This document shows positions 1 to 6,452 of a stretch of 7,219 nucleotides of DNA, piece after piece (within the stretch, counting starts at the first letter, position 1; the number at the start of each line of letters is the position of its first letter). Location: NCBI GenBank assembly GCA_030671005.1, contig DAOVAN010000082.1, forward strand, positions 1 through 7,219, read 5' to 3'. The position numbers and the translations under genes are program-made. Origin of the DNA: Caldifarciminota bacterium. GTDB taxonomy: Bacteria; Hydrothermota; Tepidihabitantia; SM23-42. The notes beneath the pieces are model-generated. The model did not search any database. It was not told where the DNA came from and saw only the letters and a program-made list of their open reading frames with translations.

Positions 1-1104
1 ACGAGTTACACGAGGGATTCGATACTGCCGTCGGATCATGTGCATCGCTGCACCACGGCTCCCGACGGCAAGGTGTGGTCCGGATACAACGCCTTTCCCG
101 ACAACGATTCATCGGTCATGGCCTTTTCCTTTGACCCGCAAAATGATGTCTGGAACTTCATTTTCAACCGATATAATGGGATGGAAGGATGCGAGGCGGT
201 CTGGGATATCGAAATCGATGATGCACAGAACATGTACCTTACCCTTGCCGGGCCCACTGACAAGCTATGGCTCATTGATTCGGCACTTAACGTTGTTTAC
301 TATCTTGATCCACAATTCAGCGTATTCAACGTGGAAATAGCTTTGGACTCATCCGGAAAGATCTGGCGCACCCACACCGATGCCGGTATATCCTTCACCG
401 ATACCAAGAATACGCTATTCAATCGTAATGATGATGAGTACCGCAACTTCACCACCGCGGATGGCTTGCTCTCGAATTTCATGCGGGGCTGTATAGTCGA
501 TGAAAACAACAACCTCTACGTCGCGACCGACCAAGGCTTGGTCATATACGACGGGATGCGTTTCTCTAGCCGCACTGACATATCTGATTCTGAATTGCTG
601 GATGTTGAGCTCGATTCCCAGGGTAGAATATGGATTCTGGCACGCGATGGTGTATACTACCTTGATCCTGAGTGGAACATCATAGACGGTTGGAGATTTT
701 CTGACCTTAACATCCAGATCGACTTTCTCGAATCGATTGGTGAGATGATTCAGGTGCAAGGATTCGAATTCGACCCGATAAGAGATTGTTTCTGGATCGG
801 CGGCGAGAATGGATTGCTGAAATTCGGCATTCAATACGATTCAATCCCCGAAGTAGGCGCTGCAACCATCTATCCCAATCCTGTGCTGCGTGACGTCGTC
901 CGTATCAAGGATATCCCGTCCGACGCGCGCGTCGATATCTTCACAATCTCCGGACGCAAGGTGGCTCATGACCTCATTCCTGATCCCGTATTCGGCGAGG
1001 TCGTCTGGGATATTCCAGAAGACATAGCCAGCGGTATGTATTTCGCTCTCGTCAAATCAGAACAACAAGGTAACGAAACATACAAATTTGCCATCGTCCG
1101 GTAA
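1..1104 (+). CDS. Secreted beta-propeller-like protein with C-terminal type IX secretion sorting domain (5' end missing)
   Basis: The frame is open from base 1, so this is the last 367 residues of a longer protein; the first in-frame GTG at 40 is not a credible start because propeller sequence already precedes it. Several repeats resemble the two-component-regulator/NHL-type propeller blade, with an Asp-rich turn, then Gly-x-(Leu/Ile)-(Trp/Tyr), then a Gly-(Leu/Val)-x-x-(Tyr/Phe)-Asp strand: roughly residues 20-30, 115-130, 160-180, 195-215 and 255-275. The last 80 residues (about 288-367) form a compact beta domain starting with YPNP (291-294), followed by VDIFTISGRKV, a G-x-V-x-WD strand, ASGMYFALV and a basic end. 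This matches the type A sorting domain family that directs export by the type IX system in FCB bacteria. The protein is probably surface-bound or released; its substrate is unknown. TAA stop; 40 bases separate it from hypA and no terminator hairpin is evident there. Confidence 0.85.
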   Translation, partial: TSYTRDSILPSDHVHRCTTAPDGKVWSGYNAFPDNDSSVMAFSFDPQNDVWNFIFNRYNGMEGCEAVWDIEIDDAQNMYLTLAGPTDKLWLIDSALNVVYYLDPQFSVFNVEIALDSSGKIWRTHTDAGISFTDTKNTLFNRNDDEYRNFTTADGLLSNFMRGCIVDENNNLYVATDQGLVIYDGMRFSSRTDISDSELLDVELDSQGRIWILARDGVYYLDPEWNIIDGWRFSDLNIQIDFLESIGEMIQVQGFEFDPIRDCFWIGGENGLLKFGIQYDSIPEVGAATIYPNPVLRDVVRIKDIPSDARVDIFTISGRKVAHDLIPDPVFGEVVWDIPEDIASGMYFALVKSEQQGNETYKFAIVR

Positions 1105-1133
1105 GACCAAATTTCCATCCAGATACTCTCACT

Positions 1134-1137
1134 AGGA
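1134..1137 (+). promoter_or_regulatory. Ribosome binding site of hypA
   Basis: AGGA lies 7 bases before the ATG at 1145 and supports that start. The 40-base gap upstream shows no good -35/-10 pair: a GATACT at 1122-1127 has no matching -35 at 17 bases. Whether hypA has its own promoter therefore cannot be decided from the sequence. Confidence 0.55.
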
Positions 1138-1144
1138 CAGTGAC

Positions 1145-1486
1145 ATGCACGAATTCGGCGTAACGAAATCACTTGTCGAACTCTGTAACAAAGAAGCCGA
1201 TAAGAACAAAATAAAGAAGGTTTACAAAATTCACCTGAAGGTTGGAAAATTCACGGGATTCTCACCAGACTCGATAGAATTCTATTTCGAACACCTGAAA
1301 ATAAATACTAAATGCGACACGGCCGAGATCGTGTTTGAGGAAATCCCGATCAGAATAAAATGCAATGATTGTGGCAAACAACATAATATCGAAGAACCCA
1401 TACTATTATGTCCGGCCTGTGGCAGCAACGAAATCGACCTTTTGTCAGGCAGAGAGTTTTACGTAGCATCGATAGAAGGTGAATAG
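1145..1486 (+). CDS. hypA: HypA, hydrogenase nickel-delivery / zinc protein
   Basis: A full-length HypA of 113 residues, the usual family size. HypA binds nickel and works with HypB to insert it into the large subunit of [NiFe]-hydrogenases in the cytoplasm; in some bacteria it also feeds urease. The start is fixed by the family's essential Met-His-Glu N-terminus (His2 is the nickel ligand), which needs the free N-terminus made at this ATG. Two CxxC pairs, Cys73/Cys76 and Cys89/Cys92, form the structural zinc site at nearly the same positions as in E. coli HypA. The closing strand GREFYVASIE also fits the family. It is the first gene of the hyp run and is followed after 54 bases by hypB. No residue expected in the family appears to be missing. 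Confidence 0.96.
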   Translation: MHEFGVTKSLVELCNKEADKNKIKKVYKIHLKVGKFTGFSPDSIEFYFEHLKINTKCDTAEIVFEEIPIRIKCNDCGKQHNIEEPILLCPACGSNEIDLLSGREFYVASIEGE

Positions 1487-1527
1487 AACAACACAATCGA
1501 TGAAAATGAATTCAGAGAAGACCGAGT

Positions 1528-1534
1528 AAAGGAG
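1528..1534 (+). promoter_or_regulatory. Strong ribosome binding site of hypB
   Basis: AAAGGAG ends 6 bases before the ATG at 1541. It is the best Shine-Dalgarno of the hyp genes here and fixes the hypB start. Confidence 0.75.
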
Positions 1535-1540
1535 AAAGAG

Positions 1541-2209
1541 ATGAAAAAAATCAAGGTGTTAAAACCGGTGCTCGTCTCAAACCAACAGCGTGCGCTTGAA
1601 AACCGTAAGGTCTTCGACCATATGAAAAGTCTGGTGATCAACATAATCGCATCACCGGGAGCAGGTAAGACGTCTTTTATCAAAAGAACCGTCAAACAGT
1701 TCAAGAACCGATATAAGGTATTAGTAATCGAAGGCGACATCAAAGGGCAAATCGATAGCAAGACGATATCCAAACTGGGCGTCGATGTCATTCAGATCAA
1801 CACTGTAACCGAGTGCCATCTAGATGCGTTTATGGCAGCCCAGGTGTTGCCCAAGATCAAAAAGAGATACGACCTTATCTTGGTCGAGAATGTTGGCAAT
1901 CTGGTTTGCCCGGCCGAGTTTGAAATCGGGGAAGACTACAAGCTCGCAATTCTCTCAACGCCAGAAGGTGACGATAAACCATTGAAATATCCCCTGCTCT
2001 TTCATCTGGCAAAGGTAGTGGTGATCAATAAAGTCGACCTCCTGCCCTATCTTGACTTCAACACCGAAAAGGCCAAAAAGGGAATAAGGCAAGACAACCC
2101 CAAAGCTATTATTTTTGACGTTTCGTCAAAAACCGGCACTGGATTCGCAGCAGTATTTAGACATTTAGAAAAAGAGCTAGATGCCAAGAAGAAAAAGAAT
2201 AAGGGTTAG
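1541..2209 (+). CDS. hypB: HypB, GTPase for nickel insertion into hydrogenase
   Basis: A 222-residue SIMIBI-class G protein that hydrolyses GTP to drive nickel transfer with HypA. Visible motifs in order: P-loop SPGAGKTS (residues 38-45), the Glu-Gly-Asp of the family (64-66), QIN followed by the metal-site pair Cys92-His93 in ECHLDA, the signature ENVGNLVCP (116-124) with the third metal ligand Cys123, the NKVD guanine-specificity motif (163-166), and a G5-like SSKTGTG (195-201). Cys92, His93 and Cys123 correspond to the G-domain nickel/zinc site of E. coli HypB. The extra N-terminal CxxCGC high-affinity nickel site of E. coli and the His-rich stretch of some relatives are both absent, so this is the short form without nickel storage. 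The C-terminus is a basic tail (KKKKNKG). Its last 29 bases overlap hypF, which suggests translational coupling. Confidence 0.97.
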   Translation: MKKIKVLKPVLVSNQQRALENRKVFDHMKSLVINIIASPGAGKTSFIKRTVKQFKNRYKVLVIEGDIKGQIDSKTISKLGVDVIQINTVTECHLDAFMAAQVLPKIKKRYDLILVENVGNLVCPAEFEIGEDYKLAILSTPEGDDKPLKYPLLFHLAKVVVINKVDLLPYLDFNTEKAKKGIRQDNPKAIIFDVSSKTGTGFAAVFRHLEKELDAKKKKNKG

Positions 2210-4412
2210 AGGCATTGTCCAGGGTGTCGGCTTCAGACCCTATATTTATCGCCTGGCACACAGTCTGAGACTCAACGGTTTTGTCCGTAACACAACCAAT
2301 GGCGTCGAGATCGAAGTCGAGGGTGAAGAAAAAAACATCAATCAATTCACGAAAGAGATACGTATCCAAAGACCTCCAGCGGCGAGAATCGATGAAATCA
2401 GCATCGATTCTTTGAAGACCAAGGGCTACGAAGAGTTCAGCATAAGAAAGAGCAGAGCTTCCAAAGGGTTCACTCAGATATCACCTGACATCGCAACCTG
2501 TCCTGACTGCCTTAAAGAAATGAATGATCCGAATGACCGCCGCCATGAATTCCCCTTCATAAATTGCACGAACTGCGGTCCCCGATATTCGATAATCACG
2601 GAGACTCCATACGATCGGGTGAAAACCTCAATGCAAGAATTCAAGATGTGCCGCGATTGTGCAAAGGAGTTTGACGAAATCGCTGACCGGCGCTTTCATG
2701 CGCACCCGGATTGTTGCGCAGACTGTGGACCTGAATATGAGTTGTATTCGATAGCCGGTAAGAAAATTGATACTGATGATCCCATCTCAAGAACTGCCGA
2801 ACTATTGAAGAAAGGCAATATCGTCGCGATAAAGGGCATTGGCGGATTCCATGTCGCTTGTGATGCCTTGAATTGTAATACAACAAAGAAACTGAGGCGG
2901 CTAAAACACAGGCCGACCAAGCCCTTTGCACTGATGACAAGAGCACGGAATTTGAACAAGATCACTCATATCAATATTCATGAAAAGAGGATGATCGATT
3001 CCGCTGCCGCACCCATCATGCTCTTGAGAAAAAAAGGGGAACTCATCTGCGAGGAGGTCGCGCCCAATAATCCTTATCTTGGCGTGATGCTTCCTTATAC
3101 ACCAGTGCACCATCTTTTACTCAACGAGATTCCCTATCTGATCATGACGAGTGCGAACATACAAGACGAACCGATTGCCAAGGACGAAAAAGATATCACC
3201 GGAAAACTGGGTTCTTTGGTCTCTTTCTACCTTGGCCACAATCGCAGAATCGAAAACCGTTGTGATGATTCAATCGGATATCATCTTCAAAACAGAGGAT
3301 TCTCAATAATCCGCCGTTCAAGGGGTTATGCTCCGGTCCCGATTGAATTGCCAGTCACGGTAAAACCCACCCTTGCCGTGGGCCCGTATCTGAAGAATAC
3401 CTTTACCCTGGCAGATAAGAAGGAAGCCTACGTATCGCCCCATGTCGGCGATCTGGATAACCTGGAGACGCTACACTTCTTCGAAGAAATGGTAGACAAA
3501 TACAAGCGCTGGTTCAGAATAGAACCACAATTAATAGTACATGATCTACATCCGGATTATCTTTCAACGAAGATCGCCAGAAAGATGTCCGGTGAAAGAA
3601 TCGGTGTTCAACACCACATCGCTCATTTCGTTTCATGCCTGGGTGAAAACCATGTGCGAGAAAACACGATCGGCATCATCTTCGACGGAACGGGCTACGG
3701 TCTCGATGGAAGAATCTGGGGAGGGGAATTCTTTATCGGTGATATGGTTCACCAGGAGAGAGTTGCTCATTTGGAGTATCTTCCCTTACCTGGTGGTGAA
3801 TCGAGCATAAGACGACCGTACCGTATCGCAATCGCTTATGTACACAAATTACTACACAAGAATCTGAAGCTGGCATCTGCGTCCGAAGCAAAGATCATCA
3901 AGAGAATGATTGATGAAGAGCGCAATACTGTTTACACCTCAAGCATGGGCAGGCTCTTCGACTGCGTTTCCGCGATGCTCGGTGTGACAACCGAAATAAC
4001 GTACGAGGCAGAAGCCGCCATTAACCTTGAATACATCGCCGCTCAAGGTGTGAAAGGCCACTACCCATATAGCATAAGCGAATCGGGAACGATGACCGTA
4101 GAAATAGGCACTATCCTGGATGCAATCATGGGAGACATGAAACGCCGGGTATCAAACAGAATCATCTCGGCGAAATTCCACAACACGATCGTGGCATTCT
4201 CCCTTGACCTTGCCAATGTGCTGCGGGATAGATACCGGCTGAACAGAGTATGCTTCTCAGGAGGTGTATTCCAGAACCGCTACCTGCTCAACATGATGAT
4301 CGAACGCTTTGAGGCTGATGGTTTTCGAGTGCACACACACCGCCTCCTTCCCAACAACGACGGTTGCATCTCATACGGACAAGTGATTGCGGGAAACAAC
4401 AAGGAATCATAG
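2181..4412 (+). CDS. hypF: HypF, carbamoyltransferase for hydrogenase cyanide ligands
   Basis: A complete 743-residue HypF (family about 750). It uses carbamoyl phosphate and ATP to carbamoylate the C-terminal cysteine of HypE, the precursor of the CN ligands of the [NiFe] site. Domains: an acylphosphatase domain (about 1-92) with VQGVGFR, catalytic Arg19 and Asn37; a double zinc finger with Cys107/110, 129/132, 157/160 and 179/182, spaced C-x2-C-x18-C-x2-C-x24-C-x2-C-x18-C-x2-C exactly as the family requires; a YrdC-like nucleotide-binding domain (about 200-385) with KGIGGFHVACDA and RPTKPFALM; and a Kae1-like domain (about 395-743) with HHIAH (478-482), FDGTGYGLDG (501-510), FSGGVFQNR (692-700) and Asp727 as likely metal and catalytic residues. 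All core motifs are intact. The ATG is chosen because the acylphosphatase strand begins within a few residues; its Shine-Dalgarno is weak (AAGAG, 4 bases away), consistent with coupling to hypB, which it overlaps by 29 bases. Confidence 0.98.
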   Translation: MPRRKRIRVRGIVQGVGFRPYIYRLAHSLRLNGFVRNTTNGVEIEVEGEEKNINQFTKEIRIQRPPAARIDEISIDSLKTKGYEEFSIRKSRASKGFTQISPDIATCPDCLKEMNDPNDRRHEFPFINCTNCGPRYSIITETPYDRVKTSMQEFKMCRDCAKEFDEIADRRFHAHPDCCADCGPEYELYSIAGKKIDTDDPISRTAELLKKGNIVAIKGIGGFHVACDALNCNTTKKLRRLKHRPTKPFALMTRARNLNKITHINIHEKRMIDSAAAPIMLLRKKGELICEEVAPNNPYLGVMLPYTPVHHLLLNEIPYLIMTSANIQDEPIAKDEKDITGKLGSLVSFYLGHNRRIENRCDDSIGYHLQNRGFSIIRRSRGYAPVPIELPVTVKPTLAVGPYLKNTFTLADKKEAYVSPHVGDLDNLETLHFFEEMVDKYKRWFRIEPQLIVHDLHPDYLSTKIARKMSGERIGVQHHIAHFVSCLGENHVRENTIGIIFDGTGYGLDGRIWGGEFFIGDMVHQERVAHLEYLPLPGGESSIRRPYRIAIAYVHKLLHKNLKLASASEAKIIKRMIDEERNTVYTSSMGRLFDCVSAMLGVTTEITYEAEAAINLEYIAAQGVKGHYPYSISESGTMTVEIGTILDAIMGDMKRRVSNRIISAKFHNTIVAFSLDLANVLRDRYRLNRVCFSGGVFQNRYLLNMMIERFEADGFRVHTHRLLPNNDGCISYGQVIAGNNKES

Positions 4413-5859
4413 CGGACATTTAGGGTTGAAGACACGAGGCATCGAAAAATATCTAGAAACTGATCTGCTGAAACTACCCAACCTCCTTTTTTTCATTGTC
4501 ATCTTTGTTCTATCCCGGATATGGCTACTCGATCTCGGATTCGGGCTAGACGCCGATGCCTGGCGCGTCGCGAATTCGGCCTTTGACTTGAGATACCATG
4601 GTATTTACCATGCATCACGATTCCCAGGATATCCACTCCCCGAATTCTTCAACGCGTTCGTCATCGGTTCTGGATGGTTTGCAACAAACGGCCTGACCAT
4701 GCTACTATCGCTCGTATCGGTCATTGTCTTCGCACAGATCCTGAAGATATATAACTGCCGAATGCGAGGCCTCCTGACTATGACCTATGCGTTCCTGCCC
4801 CTGCTTTGGATAAACAGCACCAGCACCATGGGCTACATGTGGTCGGTAACCTTCATCCTGCTCACCTGGCTCCTGTTATTACGCAAGAAAGCAATTATTG
4901 CAGGACTCATGATGGGACTGGCTATCGGATCAAGACCACAATCGATCTTCATTATGATACCTTTTCTCTTCCTCATCCACGGTCAGGGTTTGGGCATGAA
5001 AGGTCTATTGAGATTTCTGTTAGCCGCGGTCATATCCTCGATCTGTCTCTTCTCGCCTCTATTCTTTACTTATGGACTGACCTTCATCCAGCGATATCCG
5101 GCGCAGACTACCGTGTTGCAAATCGGCTACGGTATACTCAAGCATTTCGGACTACCTGCCGTGATTACTGGATTCATTTTACTGTTTACGTCCCTACGAG
5201 GGTTACGTAGCATCATAACCGAGCGTGGCACCAGCGATATATTCGTCCTGCTTTCGCTCGCCGTGCTACTGGTCTCATTCGCCGCGCTACCCTATCACAT
5301 AGAATATCTCATCCCAGCCATTCCGTTTGGCTTGATATTCTTCGAAAGAATAAACAAGAAACCGCCGTTTCTGATATTCTGCGGACTACTGGTATTACAC
5401 GCCTTTGTGACAATCGGTGGTATCCGATATGTCGGCGATGGAAGAGTGGAAGCAAAAATACTTGCACGCGGGGCGATAAGTCGGAATGCCGAAGCAAGAA
5501 AGCAGCAACTACACTTTATGCACGGTTTAATGCAGGCCAACATCGAAGAGCATAGTGTAGTAATCGTCGGCCCATGGCTACCGATCCTGTCATATCTAGA
5601 CGGCGACGTGTCGTCAACAAGAAAGGCTAAGATGATGTATGACAGCAACTTGTCAGGAGAAGGTGTGTGTAATTTCCAGCGTGACGTCTGTTACAGATAT
5701 CTCCTGGCCCTCCATGAACTAGAGGCACTGCTCAAGGATGACTACAAGATTTACTTCATCGAAGGAATCAGAGAATTCACCATAGACGTTCATGGCTACG
5801 ACATCCGTGATTATCAGACTACATACTTAGCAACGCAAGCCTTCTTGCCCGACCCTTGA
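4387..5859 (+). CDS. Polytopic membrane protein, probable GT-C-type glycosyltransferase
   Basis: Up to 490 residues with about 10-11 hydrophobic segments (around 33-49, 86-99, 103-120, 128-143, 147-166, 168-196, 207-229, 256-270, 284-302, 305-320, 327-344) and a soluble C-terminal domain (about 350-490). The first external loop carries an acidic DAD (55-57) and then SRFPGYPLPEF (78-88). Later there is GLAIGSRPQS after a helix (177-186) and LPYHIEYLIPAIP (301-313). This arrangement is typical of GT-C enzymes, which move a sugar from a polyprenyl-phosphate donor onto protein or lipid outside the membrane. The family match is by architecture and motif style, so the substrate is unknown. There is no ATG start: TTG at 4387 overlaps hypF by 26 bases, while a second in-frame TTG at 4426 has GCGGA (4412-4416) 9 bases upstream and may be the true start. 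The gene is wedged between hypF and hypC. Confidence 0.75.
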   Translation: MRETTRNHSGHLGLKTRGIEKYLETDLLKLPNLLFFIVIFVLSRIWLLDLGFGLDADAWRVANSAFDLRYHGIYHASRFPGYPLPEFFNAFVIGSGWFATNGLTMLLSLVSVIVFAQILKIYNCRMRGLLTMTYAFLPLLWINSTSTMGYMWSVTFILLTWLLLLRKKAIIAGLMMGLAIGSRPQSIFIMIPFLFLIHGQGLGMKGLLRFLLAAVISSICLFSPLFFTYGLTFIQRYPAQTTVLQIGYGILKHFGLPAVITGFILLFTSLRGLRSIITERGTSDIFVLLSLAVLLVSFAALPYHIEYLIPAIPFGLIFFERINKKPPFLIFCGLLVLHAFVTIGGIRYVGDGRVEAKILARGAISRNAEARKQQLHFMHGLMQANIEEHSVVIVGPWLPILSYLDGDVSSTRKAKMMYDSNLSGEGVCNFQRDVCYRYLLALHELEALLKDDYKIYFIEGIREFTIDVHGYDIRDYQTTYLATQAFLPDP

Positions 5860-5883
5860 TAATATTCAGATCTTGAGTATAAT
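5856..5883 (+). promoter_or_regulatory. Sigma-70-type promoter for hypC
   Basis: TTGATA (5856-5861, five of six consensus bases) and TATAAT (5878-5883, all six) are separated by 16 bases. The predicted transcript would start near 5890, about 17 bases before the hypC ATG and just ahead of its Shine-Dalgarno. The -35 overlaps the TGA stop of the membrane-protein gene. This is the best promoter-like sequence I found in the window. That it is active is inferred, since phylum-specific promoter preferences are unknown. Confidence 0.65.
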
Positions 5884-5894
5884 AAACTGCAAAT

Positions 5895-5898
5895 GGAG
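5895..5898 (+). promoter_or_regulatory. Ribosome binding site of hypC
   Basis: GGAG lies 8 bases before the ATG at 5907. It supports the start that gives the obligatory Met-Cys N-terminus of HypC. Confidence 0.65.
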
Positions 5899-5906
5899 TA
5901 TAAGAT

Positions 5907-6125
5907 ATGTGTTTAGGTGTTGTTGGACGCATCGACGAAATAGACGGCGAATTGGCATTAGCCGAGATCATGGGTGTCCGGCGTCAAATCTCTATTGTCC
6001 TCGTTCCTGAGGTAAAGATAAATGATTACGTCATGATCCATGCAGGATTTGCGATTAACCAGATGGACGAAAAAGATGCCCGCGAGACTGAAGAGGTAAT
6101 CTTGGAAGTTCTGAAGTACTCCTGA
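5907..6125 (+). CDS. hypC: HypC, hydrogenase maturation chaperone
   Basis: A 72-residue HypC/HupF-family protein, near the short end of the family (about 70-95). HypC binds HypD through Cys2, carries the Fe(CN)2CO unit in the cytoplasm and chaperones the hydrogenase large-subunit precursor. The sequence begins MCLG, so the essential Cys2 becomes the N-terminal residue once Met is removed. The second half shows the family signature DYVMIHAGFAI followed by acidic MDEKDARET. The start motif reads MCLGVVGRI where most members have MCLAIPG or MCLGIPG, so the usual proline at position 6 is valine. It is separated from hypA, hypB and hypF by the membrane-protein gene and has its own likely promoter. 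The expected partner hypD does not follow; instead a propeller-repeat frame begins. TGA stop. Confidence 0.94.
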   Translation: MCLGVVGRIDEIDGELALAEIMGVRRQISIVLVPEVKINDYVMIHAGFAINQMDEKDARETEEVILEVLKYS

Positions 6126-6156
6126 CGGATATCATGGCCCGGCCATCCATTAAAAT

Positions 6157-6161
6157 GGAGG
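6157..6161 (+). promoter_or_regulatory. Strong Shine-Dalgarno without a canonical start codon behind it
   Basis: GGAGG (within TGGAGGTG) is one of the strongest ribosome-binding sequences in the window. In the propeller frame the codon at the ideal distance is ATA at 6168 (6 bases away), then CTG at 6171 (9 bases away). No ATG, GTG or TTG occurs in that frame until 6246. An overlapping ATG at 6155 meets TAG within four codons. The site looks like the remains of, or an unusual form of, the start of the next gene. Confidence 0.5.
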
Positions 6162-6167
6162 TGTAGC

Positions 6168-6452
6168 ATACTGATTGCAGTCCTTTTCATTCTTGGCAGT
6201 GACTTTCCTATCTCGGTCGATGTTGAGGCACAGCAGTATCCAAGGGTGGTGTCCGCGTGTGACCAGTTCTACGTTTTTTGGCAGGATCTTCGGTTCTATC
6301 CATCGGATCGTGCAACCCTGGCAGCACGGGTCACGCCGGACGGTACGGTGCTTGACCCAGACGGCATTGTGATGATGCGCGACAAAACAGTGCTCACCGA
6401 TGCGGCCTATGATGGCATACACTTTCTCGTCGTTGTGCAAGACAGCTGTTGA
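6168..6452 (+). pseudogene. 5' fragment of secreted propeller-repeat gene, ended by in-frame TGA
   Basis: This frame encodes a hydrophobic, signal-peptide-like stretch (from the ATA at 6168: ILIAVLFILG, then a small-residue region ending near VEA), then propeller blade 1 starting at QYPRV (about 6234) with FYVFWQD, and most of blade 2 with FLVVVQD. It stops at TGA 6450-6452, and the same frame resumes blade 2 directly afterwards (DIFGVRV), so the protein continues without a shift. Two lesions coincide: no canonical start codon upstream of the signal-like segment, and one nonsense codon inside a blade. The only standard start, GTG at 6246, would drop the signal segment and part of blade 1. I read it as the 5' part of a broken gene. 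Non-AUG initiation, recoding or base errors could also explain it. It begins 42 bases after hypC. Confidence 0.55.

Noticed and set aside
415..834. 139-residue minus-strand open frame opposite the propeller gene
   Set aside because: It lies wholly inside a gene with clear domain matches, has no recognisable motif, and looks like a shadow of regular codon use on the other strand.
2641..3113. Several overlapping minus-strand frames inside hypF
   Set aside because: They are antisense to the conserved zinc-finger and YrdC regions of HypF and carry no family signature of their own.
4593..4604. Perfect 12-base palindrome ATACCATGGTAT inside the membrane-protein gene
   Set aside because: One or two such palindromes are expected by chance in a window of this size, and it lies mid-gene with no promoter nearby.
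4806..5210. 134-residue + strand frame inside the membrane-protein gene
   Set aside because: It is out of frame with the hydrophobic, motif-bearing protein, and its translation lacks any coherent pattern.
6134..6158. Inverted repeats ATGGCC-C-GGCCAT (6134-6146) and CCATT-AA-AATGG (6147-6158) after hypC as a terminator
   Set aside because: The first has almost no loop and no T-run follows; the second is short and AT-rich. Either may modestly affect the nearby Shine-Dalgarno, but neither is a convincing intrinsic terminator.
6175..6372. TTG-started 65-residue frame with a hydrophobic start (MQSFSFLAVTFL) after the GGAGG site
   Set aside because: The start is tempting, but this frame does not carry the blade sequence; the neighbouring frame has QYPRV and FYVFWQD and continues through the TGA. 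A frameshift between the two just after the signal-like region cannot be fully excluded.
6450..6452. Genome-wide reassignment of TGA to an amino acid (as in SR1/Gracilibacteria, glycine)
   Set aside because: TGA serves as the natural stop of hypC and of the membrane-protein gene, and the long hyp genes contain no in-frame TGA.
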